Below, in pieces: positions 17,051 through 25,208 of a DNA stretch of 64,000 bases. The notes beneath the pieces were generated by a model. It worked only from the letters and a program-made list of their open reading frames with translations. It was not told the DNA's origin and searched no databases. Origin of the DNA: JADCGM01 sp943370355 (GTDB taxonomy: Bacteria > Pseudomonadota > Alphaproteobacteria > Sphingomonadales > Sphingomonadaceae); contig CALRQP020000010.1 in NCBI GenBank assembly GCA_943370355.1, positions 1 to 64,000 of the forward strand, in the 5' to 3' direction. Position 1 is the first letter of the stretch. The number at the start of each line of letters is the position of its first letter. The translations under genes and the position numbers were made by a program.

Positions 17051-18829
17051 ATGGCAAGCACACCACCGGCCGACAAGTCCACGCAGCGGTTGTCGAAACT
17101 GACGCTGATCTGGCAGTTCGCGAAGCGTTATCCGGCGCAGATCGCCGCAGCGCTGATCTCTTTGATCGTTGCGGCGGGCTCGACGCTGGCGATCCCGCGT
17201 GGCTTCAAGCTCGTGATCGACCGGGGCTTTGGCGCGCAGCAGGCCGGGACGATCGCACCCTATTTTTACGGATTGCTCGGCGTTGTCGTCGTACTCGCGC
17301 TCGCGACGGCGGTGCGCTTCTATTTTGTGTCGTGGATTGGCGAGCGCGTTGTCGCCGACATGCGCCGCGCCGTGCACGGCCATTTGCTGACGCTCGACCC
17401 GAGCTTCTTCGAGGAGAACCGGCCGTCCGAAATTGCATCGCGCATGACGTCAGACACAGCCGTCATCGAACAGATCGTCGGGACGTCGGTATCGGTCGCA
17501 CTCCGCAATCTGTTCATGGGCGTCGGTGGCGTCGTCTATCTATTCACGCTTTCGGCCAAGCTGACTGGCTTCATGCTGCTCGGCATCCCGATCGCGATCT
17601 TGCCGATCGTGTTTCTCGGACGCCGTGTTCGCAACCTGTCGCGCACCAGCCAGGATCGCATTGCCGGGGTGGGATCAATGGTCAGCGAAGCCTTAAGCGC
17701 GATCCGCATTGTCCAAGCCTTCACGCAAGAGCCTCACGAAGTCGAGCGGTTCGGCAATGCCGTCGAGACGACCTTCGCTGCCGCAAAGCGGCGCATTCGT
17801 ACGCGGGCGATCATGACGGCCATTGTCATTGGCCTGATCTTCGGCGCGATTACGCTTGTGCTCTGGGAAGGCGCAGTCGATGTCATCAATGGGCAGATGA
17901 CCGGCGGCGCGATCACTGCCTTTGTGCTGACCGCTGCAATCGTGGCGGGCGCGTTCGGCGCACTGACCGAAGTCTATGGCGACATGATGCGCGGGGCAGG
18001 GGCTGCGAGTCGCATGGCCGAGCTTCTCGAAGCCCAACCCGGCATCCGTGCGCCCGCCAATCCGTCGCCGATACCGTCGCCAGGCGAAGGTCGCCTGTCG
18101 TTCGAGACCGTGACCTTCCGCTACCCCTCGAAACCCGATGCGCCTGCCGTCATCGATTTTTCGCTTGAGGTTGCGCCGGGCGAAACGGTGGCCGTGGTCG
18201 GGCCGTCGGGCGCGGGCAAGTCGACGCTGTTCCAGCTCATTCAGCGCTTCTACGATCCGCAATCGGGGATGATCCGCCTCGATGGCGTGCCGTTGCCCGC
18301 CGCTGACCCGCGCGACATTCGCCGCCATATTGCGCTGGTACCGCAGGAAAGCGTGATCTTCGCTGCAACGGCCTATGAGAATATTCTCTACGGTCGTCCA
18401 GATGCGTCCGAGGCCGAAGTTTGGGCCGCGGCCGAAGCCGCCAATGCCGCCCAGTTCCTGCACGAAATGCCCGAAGGCATCCATAGTTTTCTCGGTGAGG
18501 CCGGGACCCGCCTTTCGGGAGGCCAGCGCCAGCGGCTAGCGATTGCCCGCGCCGTGCTCCGCGATGCGCCCGTGCTGCTCCTCGACGAGGCGACCAGTGC
18601 TCTCGACGCCGAGTCGGAGCAACTGGTTCAGGCGGCGCTCGACCGGCTTATGCAGAACCGTACTACGCTGGTGATCGCCCACCGCTTTGCCACGGTGCGC
18701 GATGCCGACCGCATTGTTGTGATGGACAAGGGTCGCATTGCGGCCGTTGGGACACACGATGCCTTGATGCGCGAGGGCGGCCTATACGCCCGGCTTGCGC
18801 GCTTGCAGTTCGAGGATGTCGCGGCCTAG
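17051..18829 (+). CDS. ABC transporter, fused permease and ATPase (ABCB exporter half)
   Basis: A 592-residue half-transporter of the MsbA/ABCB type that should act as a homodimer. The N-terminal half has six predicted transmembrane helices, with a long helix around FFEENRPSEIASRMTSDTAV. The ATPase has Walker A GPSGAGKST, signature LSGGQRQRLAIARA, Walker B VLLLDEATSALD and the switch histidine in VIAHRF. I start it at the ATG at 17051; a GTG at 17042 is an alternative. The substrate is unknown (lipid, drug or heme-related). Confidence 0.92.
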   Translation: MASTPPADKSTQRLSKLTLIWQFAKRYPAQIAAALISLIVAAGSTLAIPRGFKLVIDRGFGAQQAGTIAPYFYGLLGVVVVLALATAVRFYFVSWIGERVVADMRRAVHGHLLTLDPSFFEENRPSEIASRMTSDTAVIEQIVGTSVSVALRNLFMGVGGVVYLFTLSAKLTGFMLLGIPIAILPIVFLGRRVRNLSRTSQDRIAGVGSMVSEALSAIRIVQAFTQEPHEVERFGNAVETTFAAAKRRIRTRAIMTAIVIGLIFGAITLVLWEGAVDVINGQMTGGAITAFVLTAAIVAGAFGALTEVYGDMMRGAGAASRMAELLEAQPGIRAPANPSPIPSPGEGRLSFETVTFRYPSKPDAPAVIDFSLEVAPGETVAVVGPSGAGKSTLFQLIQRFYDPQSGMIRLDGVPLPAADPRDIRRHIALVPQESVIFAATAYENILYGRPDASEAEVWAAAEAANAAQFLHEMPEGIHSFLGEAGTRLSGGQRQRLAIARAVLRDAPVLLLDEATSALDAESEQLVQAALDRLMQNRTTLVIAHRFATVRDADRIVVMDKGRIAAVGTHDALMREGGLYARLARLQFEDVAA

Positions 18830-18857
18830 CAGGTCTTTCCTACATAACAGGCGGGAT

Positions 18858-20636
18858 TCAGGACGCGAGCGCTTCGGCCTTCGCGGCCAACTCCAGCCAG
18901 CGTTCCTCGGCCTCGCCGATGCGCGATCGTGCCGCATCCAGCTTCGCGTTCGTCGCATCGAATTTCGCCCGGTCGCGCTGATACAGTCCGGCATCCGCGA
19001 GCAGCGCCTCGCCCGCCGCGATTTCGGCGGTCAGCCGGTCAATCTCGCCGGGCAGCAGGTCGAGTTCGCGCTGTTCTTTGAAGGTCAGCTTTGTGGCCGC
19101 TTTCCGCGGTTCCGGCGAGGGCGTCGCGGCTTTTGTAGCCGTCGGGGCCGCCTTGCGCTGCCGCCGGGCGTCCCAGTCAGCATAGCCGCCCGCAACGACA
19201 TCGACGCGGCCCGATCCGTCGAGTCCGGCCACCATCGTCACAGTGCGATCGAGGAAATCCCGGTCGTGGCTGACGATGAGGACCGTGCCCGCATAATCGG
19301 CGATGACTTCCTGCAGCAGGTCAAGGGTTTCCATGTCGAGGTCGTTGGTCGGCTCGTCGAGCACGAGCAGGTTCGACGGACGCGCGAATTCGCGGGCGAG
19401 CAGCAGACGGGACCGCTCGCCGCCTGACAGCGTCTCGATGCGCGCCTCAATGATGCCCTCGTCAAACAAGAAATCCTTCAGATAGCCGACAATATGCTTC
19501 TTGACGCCCTGTACCTCGATCCATTCGCCGCCTTCGGCCAGGATATCGCGCACCGTCTTGCCCGGTTCGAGCAGCTTGCGCTGCTGGTCGATGAGGATGC
19601 CGTCGAGCGTCTTGGCGCGGCGGATGCGGCCGCTATCCGGCTCGATCTCGCCGGTAAGCAGCTTGAGCAGCGTTGTCTTGCCCGCGCCGTTCGGGCCTAC
19701 GACGCCGATACGGTCGCCGCGCTGGATGCGTAGCGTCAGGTCGCGGATCACGGTGCGGTCGCCATAGGATTTCGACACCTGCTCGGCATCGATGACGATC
19801 TTGGTACGCGTGTCGCTCGCAGCAATTTGCAGCTTGGCGGTGCCCTGCGGCCCAAGCATGTCGCGACGCTGGACGCGCATGTCGTTGAGCTTGGCCAGCC
19901 GACCCTGATTGCGTTTGCGCCGCGCCGTCACGCCGCGTTGCAACCAGTGCAGCTCCTGGCGAAGCTTGTTGTCGAGCTTGTCGGCGTTTTTCGCCTCCTC
20001 CTCGATGACGCGTTCGGTCCACGCTTCGAAGCCGCCGAACCCAACCTCGGCGCGGCGCAGGAAACCACGTTCGAGCCAGAGCGACGAGCGGGTCAGCCGC
20101 GACAGGAAGGTGCGGTCATGACTGATCGCGACGAACGCCCCCGAGAAGCGTTGCAGCCAGGCTTCGAGCCATTCGATGGCACCGACGTCCAGATGATTGG
20201 TCGGCTCATCGAGCAGCAGCACGTCGGGCGATTGGGCCAATGCCCGGGAAATCTGGGCACGCCGCCGCTCGCCGCCGGACGCCGTCGCAGCCGACCGATC
20301 GAGATCGACCCCGAGCTGGTCGGCGATCGCCTCGGCGTCATGGCGGGCAGGGGCGTCTGGCGCGGACAGTACGAAGTCGCGAAGTGTCGCGAAGCCGTCC
20401 ATGCGGGGTTCCTGCTCGAGCAGCACGATGCGTGCGCCGGGCCGCATGGTCCGCCTGCCTTCGTCGATATCCACCGATCCCGCGATGATCTTGAGCAGCG
20501 TTGTCTTGCCGGCCCCATTGCGCCCGACCAGCGCCAGCCGGTCGCGCTCGCCGACGAACAGGTCGAGGCCCCGGAACAGCCAGCCGGTGCCTTGCACAAG
20601 ACCGATTGCTTCAAGTGAGAGGAGGGGAGCTGCCAT
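18858..20636 (-). CDS. uup: ABC-F family ATPase Uup
   Basis: A soluble protein of 592 residues with two ATPase domains and no transmembrane part. Walker A motifs are GRNGAGKT and GPNGAGKT; signatures are ASGGERRRAQIS and LSGGERSRLLLA; Walker B motifs are LLLDEPTNHLD and LVLDEPTNDLD. The linker between domains is charged, and a C-terminal coiled coil (from about residue 520, LTFKEQREL onward) marks the Uup subgroup, which acts on ribosomes or on branched DNA. The second domain has the usual EPTND form. Confidence 0.93.
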   Translation of the reverse strand: MAAPLLSLEAIGLVQGTGWLFRGLDLFVGERDRLALVGRNGAGKTTLLKIIAGSVDIDEGRRTMRPGARIVLLEQEPRMDGFATLRDFVLSAPDAPARHDAEAIADQLGVDLDRSAATASGGERRRAQISRALAQSPDVLLLDEPTNHLDVGAIEWLEAWLQRFSGAFVAISHDRTFLSRLTRSSLWLERGFLRRAEVGFGGFEAWTERVIEEEAKNADKLDNKLRQELHWLQRGVTARRKRNQGRLAKLNDMRVQRRDMLGPQGTAKLQIAASDTRTKIVIDAEQVSKSYGDRTVIRDLTLRIQRGDRIGVVGPNGAGKTTLLKLLTGEIEPDSGRIRRAKTLDGILIDQQRKLLEPGKTVRDILAEGGEWIEVQGVKKHIVGYLKDFLFDEGIIEARIETLSGGERSRLLLAREFARPSNLLVLDEPTNDLDMETLDLLQEVIADYAGTVLIVSHDRDFLDRTVTMVAGLDGSGRVDVVAGGYADWDARRQRKAAPTATKAATPSPEPRKAATKLTFKEQRELDLLPGEIDRLTAEIAAGEALLADAGLYQRDRAKFDATNAKLDAARSRIGEAEERWLELAAKAEALAS

Positions 20637-20667
20637 CGGGCCGGATACTTGCCATCAAATAAAGGTC

Positions 20668-20743
20668 GGGACCCTGACAAGCGCCAGGATCCCGTGCTCT
20701 TAGCCGGAAATGGGACGAGATCCTGACTTTCGTCAGGATGACG
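20668..20743. repeat. Two-hairpin dispersed repeat (family B, copy 1)
   Basis: A degenerate hairpin (20668-20693, gggaccctgac with gccaggatccc) is followed by a perfect one: ATCCTGAC, TTTC, GTCAGGAT, about 20719-20738. The segment cgagatcctgac-tttcgtcaggatgacg is almost the same as in copy 2 at 49895-49920. It lies in the 119-bp gap between uup and the BrnA-like gene. A T-run follows at 20747-20752. Confidence 0.7.
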
Positions 20744-20755
20744 TGGTTTTTTAGG

Positions 20756-21097
20756 TCAGGCCTTCGGCTTCGGCTCTACCGTTGGTTTGGTGGCGGTCTT
20801 CGCCTTCGCACTGTTTGCCGCCCACGAAGCCATCGCGGCTGCGGCCGCGGCGGCGGCGACATCCTTGGCCACCGTCGATGCGACCTCTCGCGTCACCGCC
20901 TCAATCTGCCCCATATAGGGTCCGGCCATGTCGGCGAAGAAATCGCGCATCTTGCCCTTGGCGGGTTTGTCGAGGTGCGCGCGGAGCACGGCCTCGATCT
21001 TGGCCTCCCAGTCCTGGCCTTGATCCTTGAAGGCCTGCACGACCTCGGGAGACAGGTGGACCTTGGCACGTTTCGGCTTGTCGTCCTTTTTGGTCAT
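20756..21097 (-). CDS. Small protein with BrnA-like N-terminal region and alanine-rich tail
   Basis: A 113-residue protein. The early part VHLSPEVVQAFKDQGQDWEA with IEAVLRAHLDK resembles the ribbon-helix-helix end of BrnA/DUF4415 antitoxins (pattern L-x-V-x-AF-x-G-W-x-I-x-AL). A hydrophobic or alanine-rich helix (AKDVAAAAAAAAMASWAA) and a lysine-rich tail follow, which is not usual for an antitoxin. No BrnT toxin gene is adjacent. It may be a DNA-binding or envelope-associated protein; function unassigned. Confidence 0.6.
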   Translation of the reverse strand: MTKKDDKPKRAKVHLSPEVVQAFKDQGQDWEAKIEAVLRAHLDKPAKGKMRDFFADMAGPYMGQIEAVTREVASTVAKDVAAAAAAAAMASWAANSAKAKTATKPTVEPKPKA

Positions 21098-21165
21098 TTC
21101 GGGTCCTTTTCGGAACGGCGCTGCTTGCCAAGCGTAGGTAAGGCAACAGCCAAGGAGCGCAAGTC

Positions 21166-21408
21166 ATGGGCGACCATAAACAAGACGACGAAGAGCGGCC
21201 GACCGCGTCGCATCCCGATAATCCGGGTATCGAGACGCGCGAGGGGCGCGATGCGCAGGACGACAAGCGGTTGCGCGCCAACCCGAGCGACCGCGACGCG
21301 CGGCTCGACGTCGCGAATGACGAAAGCTTTCCCGCGAGCGATCCGCCGTCGATCACGCAGCCGCGCAAGGGCAATGACGGCCCGCTGCCGGGCGGCAAAT
21401 ACGAATGA
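21166..21408 (+). CDS. Small hydrophilic protein with FPASDPPS motif
   Basis: An 80-residue, highly charged, probably disordered protein: many Asp, Glu, Arg and Pro, no hydrophobic core. The end DESFPASDPPSITQPRKG contains a motif shared by small unstudied alphaproteobacterial proteins. An AAGGAG site precedes the start. It is divergent from the BrnA-like gene. Function unknown. Confidence 0.7.
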   Translation: MGDHKQDDEERPTASHPDNPGIETREGRDAQDDKRLRANPSDRDARLDVANDESFPASDPPSITQPRKGNDGPLPGGKYE

Positions 21409-21484
21409 GCCGACACTCACGCTAGCGCGAGGGCGACAGCGCTTCCCTGACCGGGCATGATCGCACGGCAGGGGGAGCCAAGCC

Positions 21485-23032
21485 GTGTCGTGGCAGCGTG
21501 AGGTCGATGAACTACAGAAGCGCAACCGGCTTGCCGAAGGGATGGGCGGGCCGGAGAAGCTCGAGCGGCAGCGGGCGGCGGGGCGGCTTGATGCACGCGC
21601 GCGCATCAAGCAGCTGGCGGATACGGGAAGCTTTCACGAACTCGGGAAGCTGGCGGGCGTCGCTTCATATGATGCGGCCGGCGAGATCGACGGGTTCCAG
21701 CCGGCGAATTTCATTTACGGACGCGCAACGCTCGATCAGCGTCCTGTCGTCCTGACCTCCGACGATTTCAGCGTTCGCGGCGGTGCGGCGGACGCAGCAA
21801 TCCATCGCAAGCTGGTCGCAGCGGAACAGTTGGCGGGCGAATATCGGATCCCGCTTGTGCGGCTGGTCGAGGGGACCGGCGGGGGCGGCTCGGTCAAGAC
21901 GCTCGACACGATGGGCTACACCTATGTGCCGGAGGTTCCCGGCTGGGATCTCATGGTCGAAAATCTGTCGAATGTGCCGGTGGTCGCGCTCGGCCTCGGA
22001 CCGGTTGCCGGGCTGGGCGCGGGCCGGATGGTGATGAGCCATTATTCCCTGCTCGTCGAAGGCATTTCTCAGATGTTTGTCGCGGGGCCGCCCGTTGTCG
22101 CTGCGATCGGCGAGAAGCGAACCAAAGAGGAGCTTGGCGGCGCGGCGATCCATGCGGCGAACGGGGCGGTCGATGACGTCGCCTCGAGCGAAGCGCATGC
22201 GTTCGAGCTGGCGCGGCGTTTCCTGTCCTATTTGCCGTCATCGGTCGATGCACTCCCAGCGCGCGTTGTGAGCGGCGATGACCCCATGCGCCGGTCAGAG
22301 CAGCTCATCGACGCCGTGCCGCGCAATCCGCAGCATCTGTATCAGACCCGTCCCATCGTCGAGGCCGTGGTCGACAGCGGCAGCTTCTTCGAGATCGGCT
22401 GCAACTGGGGACAGGGGATCGTCACCGGATTTGCGCGGCTCGACGGCTGGCCTGTGGCGATCATCGCGTCTGACCCGATGGCGCTCGGCGGTCTGTGGTC
22501 GGCGGCGACGTCGCGCAAGGTCGAGCGGCACGTCGACCTTGCCGACCTGTTCCACCTGCCGATCGTGCATATGGTCGACAACCCGGGCTTCCTGATCGGT
22601 CGCAAGGCCGAGGAGGAGGCGACGATTCGCTGGGGTTCCCGGGCGCTGACAGCGATCTATCAGGCGCGGGTGCCGTGGTGCGCGCTGATCCTGCGCAAGG
22701 CTTATGGCATGGCAGGTTCGGGCCATGCGAATGCGAGCCGTTTCCGCTGGCGGCTGGCCTGGCCAAGCGGCGACTGGGGGTCGCTGCCGATTTCGGGTGG
22801 TCTTGAGGCGGCCTACAAGAGCGATATCGAGGCGTCAGCCGATCCGAAGGCACGGCTGGCTGAGATCAAGGCGCGGCTTGAACAGGTTCGTTCGCCATTC
22901 CGCACGGCGGAGAAATTCGGCATTGAAGAGATCATAGATCCACGCGACACGCGGCGCGAACTGTGTGCCTTCGCCAACCTTGCGCAGCGCGGCTTGACGC
23001 CGCGGCCCTTCACGCGGGGCTGGCGACCCTAG
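21485..23032 (+). CDS. Acyl-CoA carboxylase, carboxyltransferase (beta) subunit
   Basis: A 515-residue carboxyltransferase with both crotonase-fold halves. The N-half has DDFSVRGGAADAAIHRKL and LVEGTGGGGSVKTL; the C-half has GWPVAIIASDPMALGG, HMVDNPGFLIG and AYGMAGSGHA, which form the acyl-CoA and carboxybiotin sites. It resembles propionyl- or methylcrotonyl-type subunits. The start is GTG at 21485 after a GGGGGAG site. No biotin carboxylase or biotin carrier gene is adjacent, so the partner and substrate are unknown. Confidence 0.88.
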   Translation: MSWQREVDELQKRNRLAEGMGGPEKLERQRAAGRLDARARIKQLADTGSFHELGKLAGVASYDAAGEIDGFQPANFIYGRATLDQRPVVLTSDDFSVRGGAADAAIHRKLVAAEQLAGEYRIPLVRLVEGTGGGGSVKTLDTMGYTYVPEVPGWDLMVENLSNVPVVALGLGPVAGLGAGRMVMSHYSLLVEGISQMFVAGPPVVAAIGEKRTKEELGGAAIHAANGAVDDVASSEAHAFELARRFLSYLPSSVDALPARVVSGDDPMRRSEQLIDAVPRNPQHLYQTRPIVEAVVDSGSFFEIGCNWGQGIVTGFARLDGWPVAIIASDPMALGGLWSAATSRKVERHVDLADLFHLPIVHMVDNPGFLIGRKAEEEATIRWGSRALTAIYQARVPWCALILRKAYGMAGSGHANASRFRWRLAWPSGDWGSLPISGGLEAAYKSDIEASADPKARLAEIKARLEQVRSPFRTAEKFGIEEIIDPRDTRRELCAFANLAQRGLTPRPFTRGWRP

Positions 23033-23055
23033 GACTTGGTCGCTACGGCCACGAC

Positions 23056-23859
23056 ATGACCGCTGTCCGCCTTGATCCGCGCCGAATCGAAAAACCGTGG
23101 GGCGGCTATGCACTCGCGCCTTGGACCGACGATGTTTCGCCTGGCGATCCGCCCATCGGTGAGCTCTGGTTCGAATTGGAACCGGGTTCAGATCTGCTCG
23201 CGAAGCTCCTCGTGACGACCGAAAAACTATCTATCCAGGTTCATCCTGATGACCGAGCCGCGCGCGCACGGGGTGAGGCGTGGGGAAAGGACGAGGCTTG
23301 GCTGGTTCTGGCTGCAGATCCCGAGGCGAAGATTGGCCTCGGTCTGACAGCCGAACTTTCGATCGAGCAAGTTCGGGCAGCGGCGATCGATGGGTCGCTT
23401 GAGTGTTTGGTCGATTGGAAGCGGGTTCGTCCCGGCGACTTCTTTTATTCGCCGGCTGGTACGATACATGCGATTGGCGCTGGGGTCACCATATTGGAAA
23501 TTCAGCAGAACCTGGACCTGACCTACCGCCTGTTCGATTATGGGCGGCCTCGCGAGCTGCATCTGGATGAGGGTCTTGCCGTGGCGAAAACGGCCCCTTG
23601 GCGCGAGGAAAACAGGCCGAGAGCCTCCGGCCCCGGCCGAACCGTGATGTCGGAAGGGCCATCTTTCGTCGTCGAGAAATGGCAGGTTGCTGGATCAGGA
23701 TGCGTCGGTGGCGCAAAGCCGCTTTGGCTTGCCCTCCTTGATGAGGGTGAGGTTTGGTACATCGACGGAGATACGGAATGGGATTTCGGCAGCGGGACAG
23801 AAGCGCTCGTTGCATATTCAAGTTCTGCGGCCATTGCTGGCCTATGGAAGCCTGACTAG
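23056..23859 (+). CDS. manA: Mannose-6-phosphate isomerase, class I
   Basis: A zinc enzyme interconverting mannose-6-phosphate and fructose-6-phosphate. The 267-residue cupin has QVHPDD with the ligand Gln and His, a glutamate in GKDEAWLVL, and the histidine in YSPAGTIHAIGAG. It is of the short bacterial type that lacks the C-terminal extension. The start ATG at 23056 is 23 bp after the carboxyltransferase stop. Its last codon shares CTAG with the convergent NUDIX gene. Confidence 0.92.
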   Translation: MTAVRLDPRRIEKPWGGYALAPWTDDVSPGDPPIGELWFELEPGSDLLAKLLVTTEKLSIQVHPDDRAARARGEAWGKDEAWLVLAADPEAKIGLGLTAELSIEQVRAAAIDGSLECLVDWKRVRPGDFFYSPAGTIHAIGAGVTILEIQQNLDLTYRLFDYGRPRELHLDEGLAVAKTAPWREENRPRASGPGRTVMSEGPSFVVEKWQVAGSGCVGGAKPLWLALLDEGEVWYIDGDTEWDFGSGTEALVAYSSSAAIAGLWKPD

Positions 23860-24638
23860 CCGCGCATTGCCCGGTCGAGCTTTTCCGCCGTGACGGGGTA
23901 ACCAATCCCCTCGGGAATGCAGAGATAGTGGCCATCGTCGCGTTGCTGGATCGCCGGTTGAACGAGCGTTACCGGATGGTCGATCGCGTGGCGAACCAGC
24001 GCGTCGGCAGAGTCGTGCTGCGCGAGCCGCTCCAGATTGCGGCGGGTCGGGAAGATGATCGATGTGTCCCCGGCATCAGCGCGCGCCAAAGCGTCTGATG
24101 CGCGAACCCAGTGGGAGGTGACTGATTCAGACCCATCATGGATCGCATCTTCCCCATCAGGCATCGCCGCCAGATAGAAGCGCGTGTCGTAGCGGCGTTT
24201 TTCCAATCCCAACGGCGGGCACCAATGTGACCAGGGCGTCAGCTTCGCCGCATCTAGGCGATGCCCGGTCAGCGTCAGGAAATCCGCGAACGCTTCCTCA
24301 TGGCTGACGATGCGCGGCCGCCAATGATTGCGGGTCGCCTCGTCGACAAACGGCCCATCGGTGACGAGTACGCCCGCTTCCTCGAATGTCTCGCGGATCG
24401 CCGCGACACGCGCGGCGGCGTCAATGGGATCGAGCCCGTCGAACCCCGAGGCAAGCGCGGTATTGGCAGCAAGTTCGGCGTCGGCCTCATCCACCTTGCC
24501 GCCGGGAAAGGCCATCATGCCGCCGGCAAACGCCATCGTCTTGGCGCGTTCGACCATGAAGATTTCGACGCCGAGATCATGGGCGCGCATCAGGATCAGC
24601 GTGGAGGCCTGTTTGGCGGGATTGTCGTTTTCGTTCAC
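23856..24638 (-). CDS. NUDIX hydrolase family protein
   Basis: A 260-residue protein with an interrupted Nudix box: FPGGKVDEAD near the N-terminus, then after an insertion of about 25 residues the helix RETFEEAGVLV. Glutamates of the REx2EE part are kept. Substrates of such long members are often CoA or nucleoside diphosphate derivatives; this cannot be decided. Minus strand, 62 bp beyond the tRNA-Ala gene. Confidence 0.88.
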   Translation of the reverse strand: MNENDNPAKQASTLILMRAHDLGVEIFMVERAKTMAFAGGMMAFPGGKVDEADAELAANTALASGFDGLDPIDAAARVAAIRETFEEAGVLVTDGPFVDEATRNHWRPRIVSHEEAFADFLTLTGHRLDAAKLTPWSHWCPPLGLEKRRYDTRFYLAAMPDGEDAIHDGSESVTSHWVRASDALARADAGDTSIIFPTRRNLERLAQHDSADALVRHAIDHPVTLVQPAIQQRDDGHYLCIPEGIGYPVTAEKLDRAMRG

Positions 24639-24700
24639 GCCGCAACCATAGCCGGAGCGGCGGGCGCGTCACCTATTCTGTTTGGCGGAAAAGCGGGGCG

Positions 24701-24776
24701 TGGTGGAGCTGAGGGGAATCGAACCCCTGACCTCTGCAGTGCGATTGCAGCGCTCTCCCATCTGAGCTACAGCCCC
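24701..24776 (-). tRNA. tRNA-Ala (anticodon CGC)
   Basis: The minus strand folds into a full cloverleaf of 76 bases, CCA encoded. Acceptor stem GGGGCTG pairs with CAGCTCC and contains the G3-U70 wobble that identifies alanine tRNAs. The D-stem is GCTC/GAGC, the T-arm AGGGG/CCCCT with TTCGATT, and the anticodon stem CTGCA/TGCAG carries loop ATCGCAC, so the anticodon is CGC (reads GCG). Loop positions 32 and 38 are A and C. Confidence 0.97.
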
Positions 24777-24828
24777 GCGCCCTCGGCAGGCGGCGGATAT
24801 AAATGCCGGGCCGGAGCCGCGCAACACT

Positions 24829-25122
24829 TTACTCCGCCTTGGGATCGGCCAGGCTGGTGTGGTGCCGGATCACCTCTTCGATGATGAAGCGCAGGAATTT
24901 CTCGGAAAATTCCGGATCGAGTTTCGCGGCGCGCGCGAGATCGCGCAGGCGGGCGATCTGGCGCTCCTCGCGACCCGGATCGGCGGGCGGAAGACCGGAC
25001 TTTGCCTTGTACGCGCCGACCTTCTGCGTAATCTTGAACCGCTCGGCGAGCATGAACACCAGCGCCGCATCGATATTGTCGATGCTGTCGCGGTAGCTGC
25101 CGAGCGTCGCGTCGCCGTTCAT
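24829..25122 (-). CDS. Chorismate mutase (AroQ type)
   Basis: A 97-residue all-helical enzyme converting chorismate to prephenate on the way to Phe/Tyr. The pattern YRDSIDNIDAALVFMLAERF with ITQKVGAYKAKSG, then DPGREERQIARLRDLA, has the active-site arginines and lysine expected for monofunctional AroQ. It is upstream of tRNA-Ala on the same strand and divergent from ispB. Confidence 0.92.
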   Translation of the reverse strand: MNGDATLGSYRDSIDNIDAALVFMLAERFKITQKVGAYKAKSGLPPADPGREERQIARLRDLARAAKLDPEFSEKFLRFIIEEVIRHHTSLADPKAE

Positions 25123-25208
25123 CCTGCCCCCTTGCTGTGTCGCCGTTCACCTTGCGTCGAAACCCGGCTTCCGCCAAGGGGAATGCCGTAGTCGAGAGGG
25201 TTTTGGGC

